Below are positions 34,724 through 42,508 of a stretch of 64,000 nucleotides of DNA, one piece after another. The first letter of the stretch is position 1; each line of letters opens with the position of its first letter. A program made the translations under genes and the position numbers. The stretch is from Roseiarcus sp963822215 (GTDB lineage: Bacteria; Pseudomonadota; Alphaproteobacteria; Rhizobiales; Beijerinckiaceae), in contig CAWGGX010000003.1 in the NCBI GenBank assembly GCA_963822215.1, positions 682,001-746,000 on the forward strand, written 5' to 3'. Under the pieces are notes generated by a model. The model saw only the letters and a list, made by a program, of their open reading frames with translations. It searched no databases and was not told the DNA's origin.

Positions 34724-37660
34724 TCACGAGGGTGACTTGAGGATGTGGTACTCGATTCTCCGGTTGCGGAACCGGCCTTCCTCGGTGTCGTTGCTTGCCA
34801 CCGGATTGGCGGCCCCGTAGCCCTTGGCGGTCAGCATGTCCGCCGAGGCGCCGGCCTTGACCAGCGCCTCCCGCACCGCCTCGGCGCGCTTTTGCGACAG
34901 GACGAGGTTGCCGTCGGCGTCGCCGGTGCTGTCCGTATAGCCGGCGACCTCGATCTCATATCCGGGCGGCAGCCCCTTCAGGTCGTTCGCGGCGCTCTGG
35001 AGGACTCCGGTCACCGCGGACGGCACCTCGAAGCTGTCGGTGGCGAAATTGACGATCGACAGATTGAGCGCCGAGACGACATCTGTGGCGCTGAACCCGC
35101 TCTGCAGTTTGCCGAGCGCCTCGGCCGCCTTGGCGTTGGCGGCGGTCTCCCAGTCCCCGACCGAACCTACGAGCGCGCCGACCGTCACGCCGTCGCCGAA
35201 CACGGACTTCAATGAGGCGACGACCTGCTGGCGATCGGGGATGGCGCCGCCGATATTGACCGCGTCGCCCTCGAAGATCGCGTGCAAGCCGGGGATCTTC
35301 AGCGCCGCGAGCGCGTCGCGGAGCTTTGCGAGCCAGGGCGCCGCTGCGCGGTTCGGATCGACCGCAATGTCGCCCTTTACCGCGTCAGCCCCGAATACGC
35401 TTCTCAGCGCATCGAGGATCGAGTCGTGGGTCTGGTCGTCCGGGACCGCTCCCAACACCGTGACCCCGTTGGCGTCGTCGTCGATCGACAGAGTCGAGGG
35501 CTGAGCGGCCGCGGCGGGGGCTGTCGCGGCCTGCGCCGGCGCCGCCTGGGCCGTCGAAGATTGAGCCGCCGCCGCAGGGGCTGTCGAAGGCTGAGCCGCC
35601 GGAGAGGGAGCCGTCGAGGCTGCCGGCGCCTCCGCGGACGGCTGCGCCGCCGGGGTGGGAGCCGTCGAGGCCGCCGCCGCTGGGGGCTGCGCAGCCGCGG
35701 TCGGGGCCGCCGTCGTCCCCGCGCCTTGGGCAGGCGCAGCGTTGGGCGCCTGGTCGAGACCGGCGATCGTGACCGCATCGCCCAGCGCCGACTTCAGCGC
35801 GGCCGCGATCTTGTCGCGGTCGAGATCGGGGATCGCGCCGCTGAGCGTCAGCGCGCCGCCCTCGAACAGCGCATGCAGACCGGGAATTTTGAGCGCGTCG
35901 AGCGCCCCGCGGAGGTTTGCGAGCCAGGGCGCGTCGGCCCGGTTCGGATCGACCGCGATGTCGCCCTTGACCGAGTCGGCCCCGAACACGCCCCTCAGCG
36001 CATCAAAGATCGAGGCGCGCGTCCCGTCGTCACGGACTGAGCCGGAAACCTGGGCCTCTCCGTTTTGGTCGTCGATCGACAAGGTCGAAGGCGCCGTCGC
36101 CGCCGCGGCGACAGAGGCGGGCGCCGCTGCAGGAGAGGCGGTCGCCGCGGCGGGCGCGGCGGAAGCGGCCGCCGCCGGCGCGGGTGTATTGAGCAGGTGA
36201 AATTCGATCCGCCAATTCTTGAATCGGCCGGCCTCGGTGTCGTTGCTGGCGATCGGATCTTGGCCGCCGTAGCCTCTGGCGATCAGCGCGTCTGAAGGCG
36301 CTCCGGCCGCGACCAGCGCGTCGCGGACCGCATCGGCGCGCTTCTGAGACAGCGCGACGTTGGCGGCCGGATCGCCGGAATTGTCGGTATAGCCGGCGAT
36401 CTCGAACTTGGCGCCGGGCGGCAGCGTCTTCAGGCCGTTCGCGGCCGCGCCGATCAGGCCCTGGACGGAGGCCGGGAGATCGGCCGTGCCGTAAGGAAAG
36501 CCGAATGTGGCCTGATTGAGCGTGGCGACGAGGTCATTCCCGCTGAACCCGGCCGTCAAGGACCCGAGGGTCGTCGCCGCCTTGGCGTTTGTCCCGGCCT
36601 CGACGCCGGCAAAAGCGTCGGCGATCGCGCCGACCGTCGCGCCGTCGCCAAGCAGCGATTTCAGCGACGCCGTGATCCGCTCGCGGTCCGCGTCGACGAT
36701 CGCGCCGCCGACCTTGACCGACGCGCCTTCGAACGCCGCGCTGACACCGGGAATCTTCAGCGCCGCGAGCGCGGCGGGGAGGTTGGCGAGCCAGGGCGCG
36801 GCGGAGCGGTTGGCGTCAACCGTGACGTCGCCCTTGATCCGGTCGGCGCCGAACGCGCTCTTCAGCGCGTCGAGGATCGCGCCACGGGCCTGCTCGTCGT
36901 GAACCGCGCCTGAAACGACGGCGTCGCCGTTGTCGTCGGCGACGGAGAGGGTCGAGGGAACGCTCGGCGCCTCCGCCGCGGCGGGCGCCGGGGCGGGGGC
37001 AGGGGCGGGCGCTGCGGCCTGGGTCGGGACCGACACAGGCGGGGCATGGGGAAAGAGGAGCGGCCAGACCCCCCAGCCGAGCGCAGCCAGCGACCCGACC
37101 CCGACCAGCGGCCACAGCCAGCCGGGCGCGACTGCGCGTGCGCGGATGGTCTTGACTTCCGGAGCGGGACCATGGTCGGCCTCCACACCCGGACCGTGGC
37201 CGGCCACCGTCGAGTCTTGCCCGGCTTTGAGCGCGGCCTGCGCGGCCTCGGACGCGGCGTGCGCGGCTTCAGGCGTGAGGAGCCCCATGACCTCCGCCGG
37301 GAGGGCGGCCGGTACGACGCCGTTCGGCGTCAGAATTCCGACGAGCCTGGGCAGCGCATAAGCCAGCGCCGCCGATGCGGACGGCAGGGCGATGCCGACC
37401 CGGTGCGCGATTCCGTCGATCGCCGGCGCGCCGAGCGCCTTGCCGAGGTCGGCGGCCGTGAGGGGCTGAGGATCGCTCCGACCGAGCCAGGACGCGGCGA
37501 GCGCGTCCAATCCGCAGCGCTTGAAGAGGTCGAGGAATCCCGCCAGTCCGCCCTCTGCGCCGACAATCAGGGCGAGCGCCTCCCGTGTCAGAGGCGCGGC
37601 CGTCGCGCCAAGCCCGAAGCGGGTCGCCAAATCGTCGATCAGGGCGTCGAACAGCGCCAT
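34724..37660 (-). CDS. OmpA-family protein with YidB-like N-terminus, three BON-like repeats and two OmpA domains
   Basis: 978 residues. The N-terminal ~130 residues resemble YidB/DUF937 (MALFDALIDDLATRFGLG). A membrane helix (about 182-205, LWPLVGVGSLAALGWGVWPLLF) follows. Three copies of a ~120-residue BON-like module, each with a GAV/GSVRD-type strand, a FGAD-x-(I/V)KGD strand and APWLA, are separated by Ala/Pro-rich linkers. The first and third lead into OmpA-like domains (IAGYTDNSGDPAAN ... and VAGYTDSTGDADGN ...), which bind peptidoglycan via D and R residues (NDTEAGRFKNWRIEFH). The protein is probably anchored in the inner membrane and reaches the cell wall. Internal DNA repeats are obvious. 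Confidence 0.85.
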   Translation of the reverse strand: MALFDALIDDLATRFGLGATAAPLTREALALIVGAEGGLAGFLDLFKRCGLDALAASWLGRSDPQPLTAADLGKALGAPAIDGIAHRVGIALPSASAALAYALPRLVGILTPNGVVPAALPAEVMGLLTPEAAHAASEAAQAALKAGQDSTVAGHGPGVEADHGPAPEVKTIRARAVAPGWLWPLVGVGSLAALGWGVWPLLFPHAPPVSVPTQAAAPAPAPAPAPAAAEAPSVPSTLSVADDNGDAVVSGAVHDEQARGAILDALKSAFGADRIKGDVTVDANRSAAPWLANLPAALAALKIPGVSAAFEGASVKVGGAIVDADRERITASLKSLLGDGATVGAIADAFAGVEAGTNAKAATTLGSLTAGFSGNDLVATLNQATFGFPYGTADLPASVQGLIGAAANGLKTLPPGAKFEIAGYTDNSGDPAANVALSQKRADAVRDALVAAGAPSDALIARGYGGQDPIASNDTEAGRFKNWRIEFHLLNTPAPAAAASAAPAAATASPAAAPASVAAAATAPSTLSIDDQNGEAQVSGSVRDDGTRASIFDALRGVFGADSVKGDIAVDPNRADAPWLANLRGALDALKIPGLHALFEGGALTLSGAIPDLDRDKIAAALKSALGDAVTIAGLDQAPNAAPAQGAGTTAAPTAAAQPPAAAASTAPTPAAQPSAEAPAASTAPSPAAQPSTAPAAAAQSSTAQAAPAQAATAPAAAAQPSTLSIDDDANGVTVLGAVPDDQTHDSILDALRSVFGADAVKGDIAVDPNRAAAPWLAKLRDALAALKIPGLHAIFEGDAVNIGGAIPDRQQVVASLKSVFGDGVTVGALVGSVGDWETAANAKAAEALGKLQSGFSATDVVSALNLSIVNFATDSFEVPSAVTGVLQSAANDLKGLPPGYEIEVAGYTDSTGDADGNLVLSQKRAEAVREALVKAGASADMLTAKGYGAANPVASNDTEEGRFRNRRIEYHILKSPS

Positions 37661-38092
37661 CGTCAGTCCTTCCTCTGTCCTCTTCGCCCTGCGGCGCAGC
37701 AGCCAAACCGCTCGGGCGTCCAGCCGACAATAACCTCATTTTCACGTGAGCTTGAAGGCCCGATGACAAGGGGGCCGCGCCGGGCTTTGTGCGGGCGCGG
37801 GGAGGGCGGATGAGGACTCCGCGTCTCCCCCGGGCAGAAGCCGGCCCGAAAGGCTGCCGCGAACCTGCATAGATCCAGCCCGACCAGGGATGTCGCGGCG
37901 AGAACCGGAAGTCGGCTGAACGGCGGGAGCCCCTGGAACAGTCGGCGTTCAAGCCCGAGCTTGTAAGCGCAGAGACCGCCCATTCCGGTCATTGGCGTAG
38001 TCTAGCGCCCGACCAATGGCAAATTCTAAATGTAGCTCTTACGTTCTCGTGTAGATCTATTAGCCCAGACCCGCAGCAGACATACACGCCGA
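37661..38092. other. 432-bp gap, no gene seen
   Basis: Separates the OmpA/BON gene from the radical SAM gene; both are transcribed leftwards. GC falls towards 38.0-38.1 kb, at the edge of the accessory block. A 110-codon minus-strand frame here has no recognisable sequence and overlaps the promoter region, so it is not called. Confidence 0.4.
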
Positions 38093-39493
38093 TCATGTCG
38101 ACCGGATCGAAGCGATACGAAAAGGCAGCCGGCTCGGCGTCGAGGCGGCAACGTCTCGATCAAAGTCGGCGCGGGAGTAGCCCCGCGGGTAGTAGCTGAA
38201 GCTTTTCAAATCGAAGTAGTCATCCGCGTTCATGTAACGACGCGACAGCTCAAGGCTCAAGCGCTCGGCCTCGTCCGCGTCGATTTCGGGACTCAAGTGG
38301 AATTGGGTAATGCCGCTCACGGCGGTGCTCCGGGTGTCCACGGGACGGGCACCGAGCTCGGCCAGCTCTCTAAGAAGCGGTTGCACGTGGGCGGGCGGAC
38401 CGAACGCCACCACCGGACCCACCGAGACGCCCTTAATCGCGCCGGCGTGGCGATCGAGCCAAGCCCGGGTTTCCGCCAACGTCTCAGCAGTCTCGCCTGC
38501 GTACATCAAAACATTCACCTTTACCCACACGCCGTTCATCGCGCAGGCTTCAAGGAGGTTGGAGGCCGCCCGAAGATACCGGTCCGCGTCACGGGCTTTA
38601 CCCATAGCTCGTACCTGAGTGGGTGAGGCGGCTTCCAAACCTAGGTCTATGACTCTTAGACCACCGGCGGCTAGCGCGGCGACTGTCTCTGGTTTCATAC
38701 AGTCGACTCGGGTCTCGCAGCGCCACGTGATACGGAGGGCCCTCCGATCGAATTCCCGCTGCGGCTCGACGGCCCAGCGCAGGTTGGGGAGGAAGAAAGA
38801 CGATTGGAGGTAGGGATGAATGTCCCCATACTCGTAGTCCGCTGCCGTCTCAGCCAGCAACTCGGCGAGCTGGTCTGGGTGGCGCAGTCTTGACAGCGGG
38901 AGAGCGCGCTCTTCGCAGAAGGCGCAACCCATGCCACATCCACGGGAGGCCTCGATGCTGGGCTGGAAGCGCCGAAAGCCATCCACGAGACTGTGGCGCA
39001 GTCCGAACAGTGGCGGACCATTGGGGTCATGGTCGGCACCGCACCACGGCGTCTCGCCAATCGCCGACCAGATGGCCTGTTCGCCAAGGCCAGGGAGGAT
39101 CAAGTTCGCCTCGGGTATTAGTCGGCCCAGCCAGTCGGGGTCGGGGCCGGTGACCCAGCGCCCGCCGATCACAATGCGGCCCGCTGGATCGCGCTGCTTG
39201 ACCGCGCGGCAGAAGGACTGGGTCCACCCAAGCGCATAGAAGCTCGGCATCGAAATTAGTAGCGGCCAACGAGAGGGTAACCGGCCGTCCACGAACAGCT
39301 TCTCCGCGAAGCGCTCAGGGTCTTCGTGCTCTCCGTGCCGAACCGAGGTCTCATATCCGCTGAGGTAGAGCTGGGTTGCCAGGGTGAGGGCACCATAGTT
39401 CAAGTATAGTTGCTGACGGGCGAGCGTGTGGTCGCGTTTTTTGGGACTTAGAAGGCCCGCCGAGACAAATTGGATGATGGACGATTGGGACAT
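38093..39493 (-). CDS. Radical SAM protein with B12-binding-like N-terminal domain
   Basis: 466 residues. The cluster motif is C-x3-C-x2-C in EASRGCGMGCAFCEERA (about residues 183-199). The first ~150 residues look like the Rossmann-type cobalamin-binding domain of B12-dependent radical SAM enzymes (LISMPSFYALGWTQSFCRAVKQ ... IVIGGRWVTG), but no DxHxxG cobalamin motif is seen; cobalamin binding is therefore doubtful or base-off. The C-terminus is family-like but unassigned. No substrate peptide or pathway genes are adjacent. Codon use is less GC-biased than core genes. Confidence 0.82.
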   Translation of the reverse strand: MSQSSIIQFVSAGLLSPKKRDHTLARQQLYLNYGALTLATQLYLSGYETSVRHGEHEDPERFAEKLFVDGRLPSRWPLLISMPSFYALGWTQSFCRAVKQRDPAGRIVIGGRWVTGPDPDWLGRLIPEANLILPGLGEQAIWSAIGETPWCGADHDPNGPPLFGLRHSLVDGFRRFQPSIEASRGCGMGCAFCEERALPLSRLRHPDQLAELLAETAADYEYGDIHPYLQSSFFLPNLRWAVEPQREFDRRALRITWRCETRVDCMKPETVAALAAGGLRVIDLGLEAASPTQVRAMGKARDADRYLRAASNLLEACAMNGVWVKVNVLMYAGETAETLAETRAWLDRHAGAIKGVSVGPVVAFGPPAHVQPLLRELAELGARPVDTRSTAVSGITQFHLSPEIDADEAERLSLELSRRYMNADDYFDLKSFSYYPRGYSRADFDRDVAASTPSRLPFRIASIRST

Positions 39494-39585
39494 AGGTCTC
39501 TTTGGAGCTGACCTTTAGAAATAGCAATTGGCGGTTCCGCCTATAATCTCTGAAGGCATCGCGAGTGAAAACTCCTAAATATCGA

Positions 39586-40374
39586 TTAACGAGCACTGAA
39601 TCCGCTGCGCGTGTCATCGTCCAGCATGCGGCGATCGCTGATCAACAGGATGGTCAGAACTTCGGCGGAGCCGATGCGACAACTCTGCTCGAGGATTTCG
39701 TAGCGCTCGGCCTCCCAGCGGTCGAACCAAGCGTTCGCGCCGACCTTGCGCGGCATGAGATCATCGGGCTTGTTGTTGAAGAGAACTTCGAAAGCGAAGC
39801 TATCGACGTCGAGGGCATCCTGTGGAAACCACATGGTCGGCACACTCGGTGCCCGGGTGAACCATCTGCGACCGTTCGGGCTGTGGCAGACAAGAACAGC
39901 TGGAGTGTGGTCGCTCTCGACAAGGCGGATCGCCGTAGCGGTTTGGCTCGTGCGAAAGGCGTCCGCCAAGGTCGTGACTGTTTTCAGTGTAAGCCTAGCG
40001 TGCTGGCGCGCAAGCGGCCGAAAAAGGTAATTCGGCATGAGAAGATCGCCGGCGTAGCCGTCGGCAACGCGCTCCGGAGAAAGCAGGCCGCCGGGCCGAG
40101 ATTCTTCGGCCCGGCAAGCGAGGCATTGGCCACGGTGATGGTGCCAGTGACCCAGCTCATGGGCGATTGAGAATCGCTTGCGGAAAGGGGGAGTGTCCGC
40201 TCTGACGGTAATAATTGCCCGATCGCGGGAGCCGACGATCCGGGCTTCGCAGCCATTAAGCGGTCGATAGCGGACGCGTGCCCCGGTATGGAAGGCGATG
40301 GCGTCGAGGTCGATTTCGTCCGGCTCGGTGATCCCCAAATCCTGGAGAAGGCGCTCGGCGGGCGTCAACGACAT
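39586..40374 (-). CDS. ImmA/IrrE-family metallopeptidase
   Basis: 262 residues. The zinc protease motif HELGH (H72, E73, H76) occurs in FRKRFSIAHELGHWHHHRGQ, with later acidic residues available as third ligand (ERVADGYAGDLLMPNYLF matches the family's E-x-x-A-N-x-F-A-A-x-L-L-M-P, with G-Y-A in place of N-x-F-A). ImmA proteases cleave repressors or antitoxins. The N-terminal ~40 residues are a helical domain without a clear DNA-binding HTH. Its start shares one base with the stop of the upstream gene (TGATG), so it is translationally coupled. It is third in an operon with the sigma-like gene. Confidence 0.88.
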   Translation of the reverse strand: MSLTPAERLLQDLGITEPDEIDLDAIAFHTGARVRYRPLNGCEARIVGSRDRAIITVRADTPPFRKRFSIAHELGHWHHHRGQCLACRAEESRPGGLLSPERVADGYAGDLLMPNYLFRPLARQHARLTLKTVTTLADAFRTSQTATAIRLVESDHTPAVLVCHSPNGRRWFTRAPSVPTMWFPQDALDVDSFAFEVLFNNKPDDLMPRKVGANAWFDRWEAERYEILEQSCRIGSAEVLTILLISDRRMLDDDTRSGFSAR

Positions 40375-40817
40375 CAGGCCGAGCCGCTCTCGTCATCACC
40401 GGGCGGCAAAGCGCCAAGCTCCCGAAGATCGTCAAGCAAAGTAATAATGTCGGCGTCGGACATCTCGCTCTCCTTGCGCGCGGCAAGGGTGAGCTTCCGC
40501 CCCGCGCCCGGGGCATTGAGAACGGCGCGAAGCTGTGCCCGCGCCTTGGCTATGTCGACAACCGGCGGGCGGACCGGCAGCTGACCGGCCGCGACGCCAG
40601 CCCTGGCGGCGGTGAGGCGCTGCTTATTGGCGGCGATGAGCGCTTTCTCAAAGCGCGCGCGCATGTCTGCGGCATGGCGCTCAGGATCGCCGTCCGTCTC
40701 CTGGAATTCGGCCAGGATGTCCTCGTCGGACGCATTCAGAATGTCGTCGACAAGGGCCGCGGCCAGCCGGTCGAGTGGGCCGCGCCGGGTCTTGGATCTT
40801 CCGGTCATGGCTTCCAT
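40374..40817 (-). CDS. Hypothetical helical protein, partner of ImmA-type protease
   Basis: 147 residues (Met4 at 40808 is also possible), unknown family. Predominantly helical and charged: LDRLAAALVDDILNASDEDILAEF, then RFEKALIAANKQRLTAARAG, then ESEMSDADIITLLDDLREL. No membrane segment. Its start lies inside the last codons of the sigma-like gene (13-bp overlap) and its stop shares one base with the ImmA-like start. The tight linkage suggests that this protein is the protease substrate, in the way ImmA cleaves the repressor ImmR, but it is not an XRE repressor. Confidence 0.75.
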   Translation of the reverse strand: MEAMTGRSKTRRGPLDRLAAALVDDILNASDEDILAEFQETDGDPERHAADMRARFEKALIAANKQRLTAARAGVAAGQLPVRPPVVDIAKARAQLRAVLNAPGAGRKLTLAARKESEMSDADIITLLDDLRELGALPPGDDESGSA

Positions 40818-41370
40818 CCCCGCGGATAGGCTTTATCGATCCGACGCCGTATCAGCTTCCGCTTGGTGTCGTAGGCGGTCGCGTCGAGTCCGGTAAGCTC
40901 GCGCAACTCCTCCGCTTTCATATCCTCCATCGTTCCTTCCACGATGTCCCGCGCCTGCGCGTCATCGTTAAACAAGTTGAGAATGGCGCTGCGGATGCCC
41001 GAAGCGTGTTCCTCGCTAAGCATGGTCTCCTCCGCGCTCGGCGTCGGGTCGCGGACGTCGAGCGCTTCGGGGAAGTCGTCGACAGCCTTGGATACAAGCA
41101 CAAGCTTGTGCTCGACCTTTTCCGCCTCGCCGTGGGCAATGCTGCGCAGCGCCTCGGCGAGGAATTTCACGACGTCGATATGCGCCGGGCAAACGCGGCT
41201 GTCGAGAGCGCGCGCGAGGGCCTCTTGCAAGAGATCCTCATGCTCGATCGGCCGGCCAGCTGTGTAACAGCGCGCGACCTTCTTCAATCGCGCCCAATCG
41301 GCCGCGGAAAGTCCCGGATGGCGGAAATGATCTCGTCGCGGCTGCGCACGGCCGCCTGGCCTGTGATCAA
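40805..41370 (-). CDS. Sigma-70-like (ECF) RNA polymerase factor, frameshifted as sequenced
   Basis: The main frame (from 41287) gives 160 residues containing a sigma region 2-like segment, HEDLLQEALARALDSR ... VKFLAEALRSIAHGEAEK, and a C-terminal region-4-like helical part. Family N-termini continue upstream: SAADWARLKKVARCY is in frame, and RSRDEIISAIRD lies one frame away, preceded by a TTG at 41370 with AAGGAG upstream. One missing base near 41309 would join them. A truncated start at TTG 41287 is possible but has no ribosome site. It is first in a three-gene overlapping operon and divergent from the small pair at 41525. Confidence 0.68.
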
Positions 41371-41386
41371 GCGATGTCGCTCCTTT

Positions 41387-41469
41387 GACTCCCTATGCGG
41401 AACGAAACCTACGGCGCGGACATGCGCCCGAAATGTCCGCGACCAGGTCCGGCCTCTGCATAGGGAGTC
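41387..41469. promoter_or_regulatory. Concentric nested inverted repeats between divergent genes
   Basis: The outer arms GACTCCCTATGC (41387-41398) and GCATAGGGAGTC (41458-41469) are perfect 12-bp complements. The inner arms CGCGGACAT (41415-41423) and ATGTCCGCG (41433-41441) are perfect 9-bp complements. Both pairs have the same centre, at 41428. The site lies between the sigma-like operon (-) and the small pair (+) and could control both, form a cruciform, or be the ends of a tiny mobile element. Confidence 0.75.
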
Positions 41470-41524
41470 AGGACGTTACGAGGCCATGCCGATCGCGCGT
41501 CGCAACCCGTTCAGGAGAACCCAA

Positions 41525-41803
41525 ATGATCGTTTCCATCAACCACGACCTGAAGAAGCCCGGTCAGAACTACGAGGCCCTTTACGAGGCCATCAAGTCTT
41601 GCGGGGCCTGGTGGCATTTCCTTGAATCGACGTGGCTCGTGGACACATCGCTGACCGCCCAGGGGATTTGGGACCGTCTCGCACCGCATCTCGACAAGAA
41701 CGACTTCGTCCTTGTGATCGGGGTGACGCGCGACCATCAGGGGTGGCTGCCGAAAGAAGCCTGGGATTGGGTAAACGAACGCCTCGCGAAGCTGCCGGTG
41801 TAA
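41525..41803 (+). CDS. SinR/VapD-Cas2-like small protein
   Basis: 92 residues from the ATG at 41525 (CAGGAGAA 6-13 nt upstream). The layout MIVSINHDLKKPGQNYEAL ... SCGAWWHFLESTWLVDTS ... FVLVIGVTRDHQGWLPKEAW matches small proteins often annotated SinR family, with a ferredoxin-like fold related to VapD and Cas2. Cas2/VapD members can be RNases or DNA-binding integrase partners; the putative N-terminal catalytic aspartate of that superfamily corresponds to D8. No CRISPR array or cas1 is near. It is first of a two-gene unit with an 11-bp gap to the next. Confidence 0.72.
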   Translation: MIVSINHDLKKPGQNYEALYEAIKSCGAWWHFLESTWLVDTSLTAQGIWDRLAPHLDKNDFVLVIGVTRDHQGWLPKEAWDWVNERLAKLPV

Positions 41804-41814
41804 GGAGGCAGGCA

Positions 41815-42072
41815 ATGCGCGTGCAAGGTGCCGTAGTGCGTGAGCAAGGTCAAACCTTCGCTATCGTTATCGTCAAACCGAACATGGTCCAGGATCGTGC
41901 GGCGGCGACTGATGCCATTCGGAACTTCACGCCGGTGTTCGGCGTACCGGTCGTCCTGATGTCACAAGATTTGCGTGGCCGTCCGACCTACTACGGCCGC
42001 GACGATATAGCCCGATTTCTCGCCAGCGTCCCGCTGCGAGCGATCCCATGGCGGGAATACACGATCTCCTGA
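41815..42072 (+). CDS. Small conserved-looking protein, 85 aa, paired with the SinR-like gene
   Basis: Unknown family. A strong AAGGAGG lies 7-13 nt before the ATG, and the gene begins 11 bp after the SinR-like stop. It looks like a compact alpha/beta protein: VVREQGQTFAIVIVKPNMV, then FGVPVVLMSQDLRGRPTYYGRDDIARFLASVPLRAIPWREY. It contains no cysteine or membrane helix. The tight pairing and similar size of the two proteins suggest a two-component module, in the manner of toxin-antitoxin pairs, but no activity can be read from sequence. Confidence 0.72.
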   Translation: MRVQGAVVREQGQTFAIVIVKPNMVQDRAAATDAIRNFTPVFGVPVVLMSQDLRGRPTYYGRDDIARFLASVPLRAIPWREYTIS

Positions 42073-42508
42073 GCCTGAAGCGCTCGGCCGCCTGCCCCGA
42101 GGCGGCTATTGTTGGAAAGTCAGTTCCAGCTCAAAATGATTGGCGCGTGGATTTTTGCACCATGGCAAAGGCCACGTCGTGACGATTCGGGTCGTTCCGA
42201 CTCCCCTAACGAACGCCCGCACCTGGCGCATCTGTCGCCTTCCGCCTACGGCGGCTTTCTGAGCGTCTTCGCAGGTTCCGGCGGCCCATTGGGGCGCACT
42301 GTCAAGGGTTGATGCCGGTCGTTTCGTCGTCGGTCACGGTGGGCGCCAAGCGTCGGGATCTGGACCGCGAGGGACCACCTCGCCCGACGAAGCCGGGCAA
42401 GGGGCGCCTGATTTAACCGTCTTTCCGGAAAACACGACAAATCCTTGCGTCTTGGCATCGGACGTTCGATCTTTGTTCTCGTGCCCGCTCCAACGGAGGA
42501 CGCCGCCC
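42073..42508. other. 436-bp gap, nothing recognised
   Basis: No gene, tRNA or clear repeat. A 67-codon plus-strand frame at 42109 has no ribosome site or family sequence. The stretch just before 42509 carries the ribosome site GGAGGA of the next gene. Confidence 0.4.

Noticed and set aside
37663..37992. 109-codon minus-strand frame upstream of the OmpA/BON gene
   Set aside because: No ribosome site, no recognisable sequence, atypical composition; not called.
41525..41803. Cas2 of a CRISPR adaptation module
   Set aside because: No cas1, other cas gene or array nearby; the similarity is to the wider SinR/VapD group.
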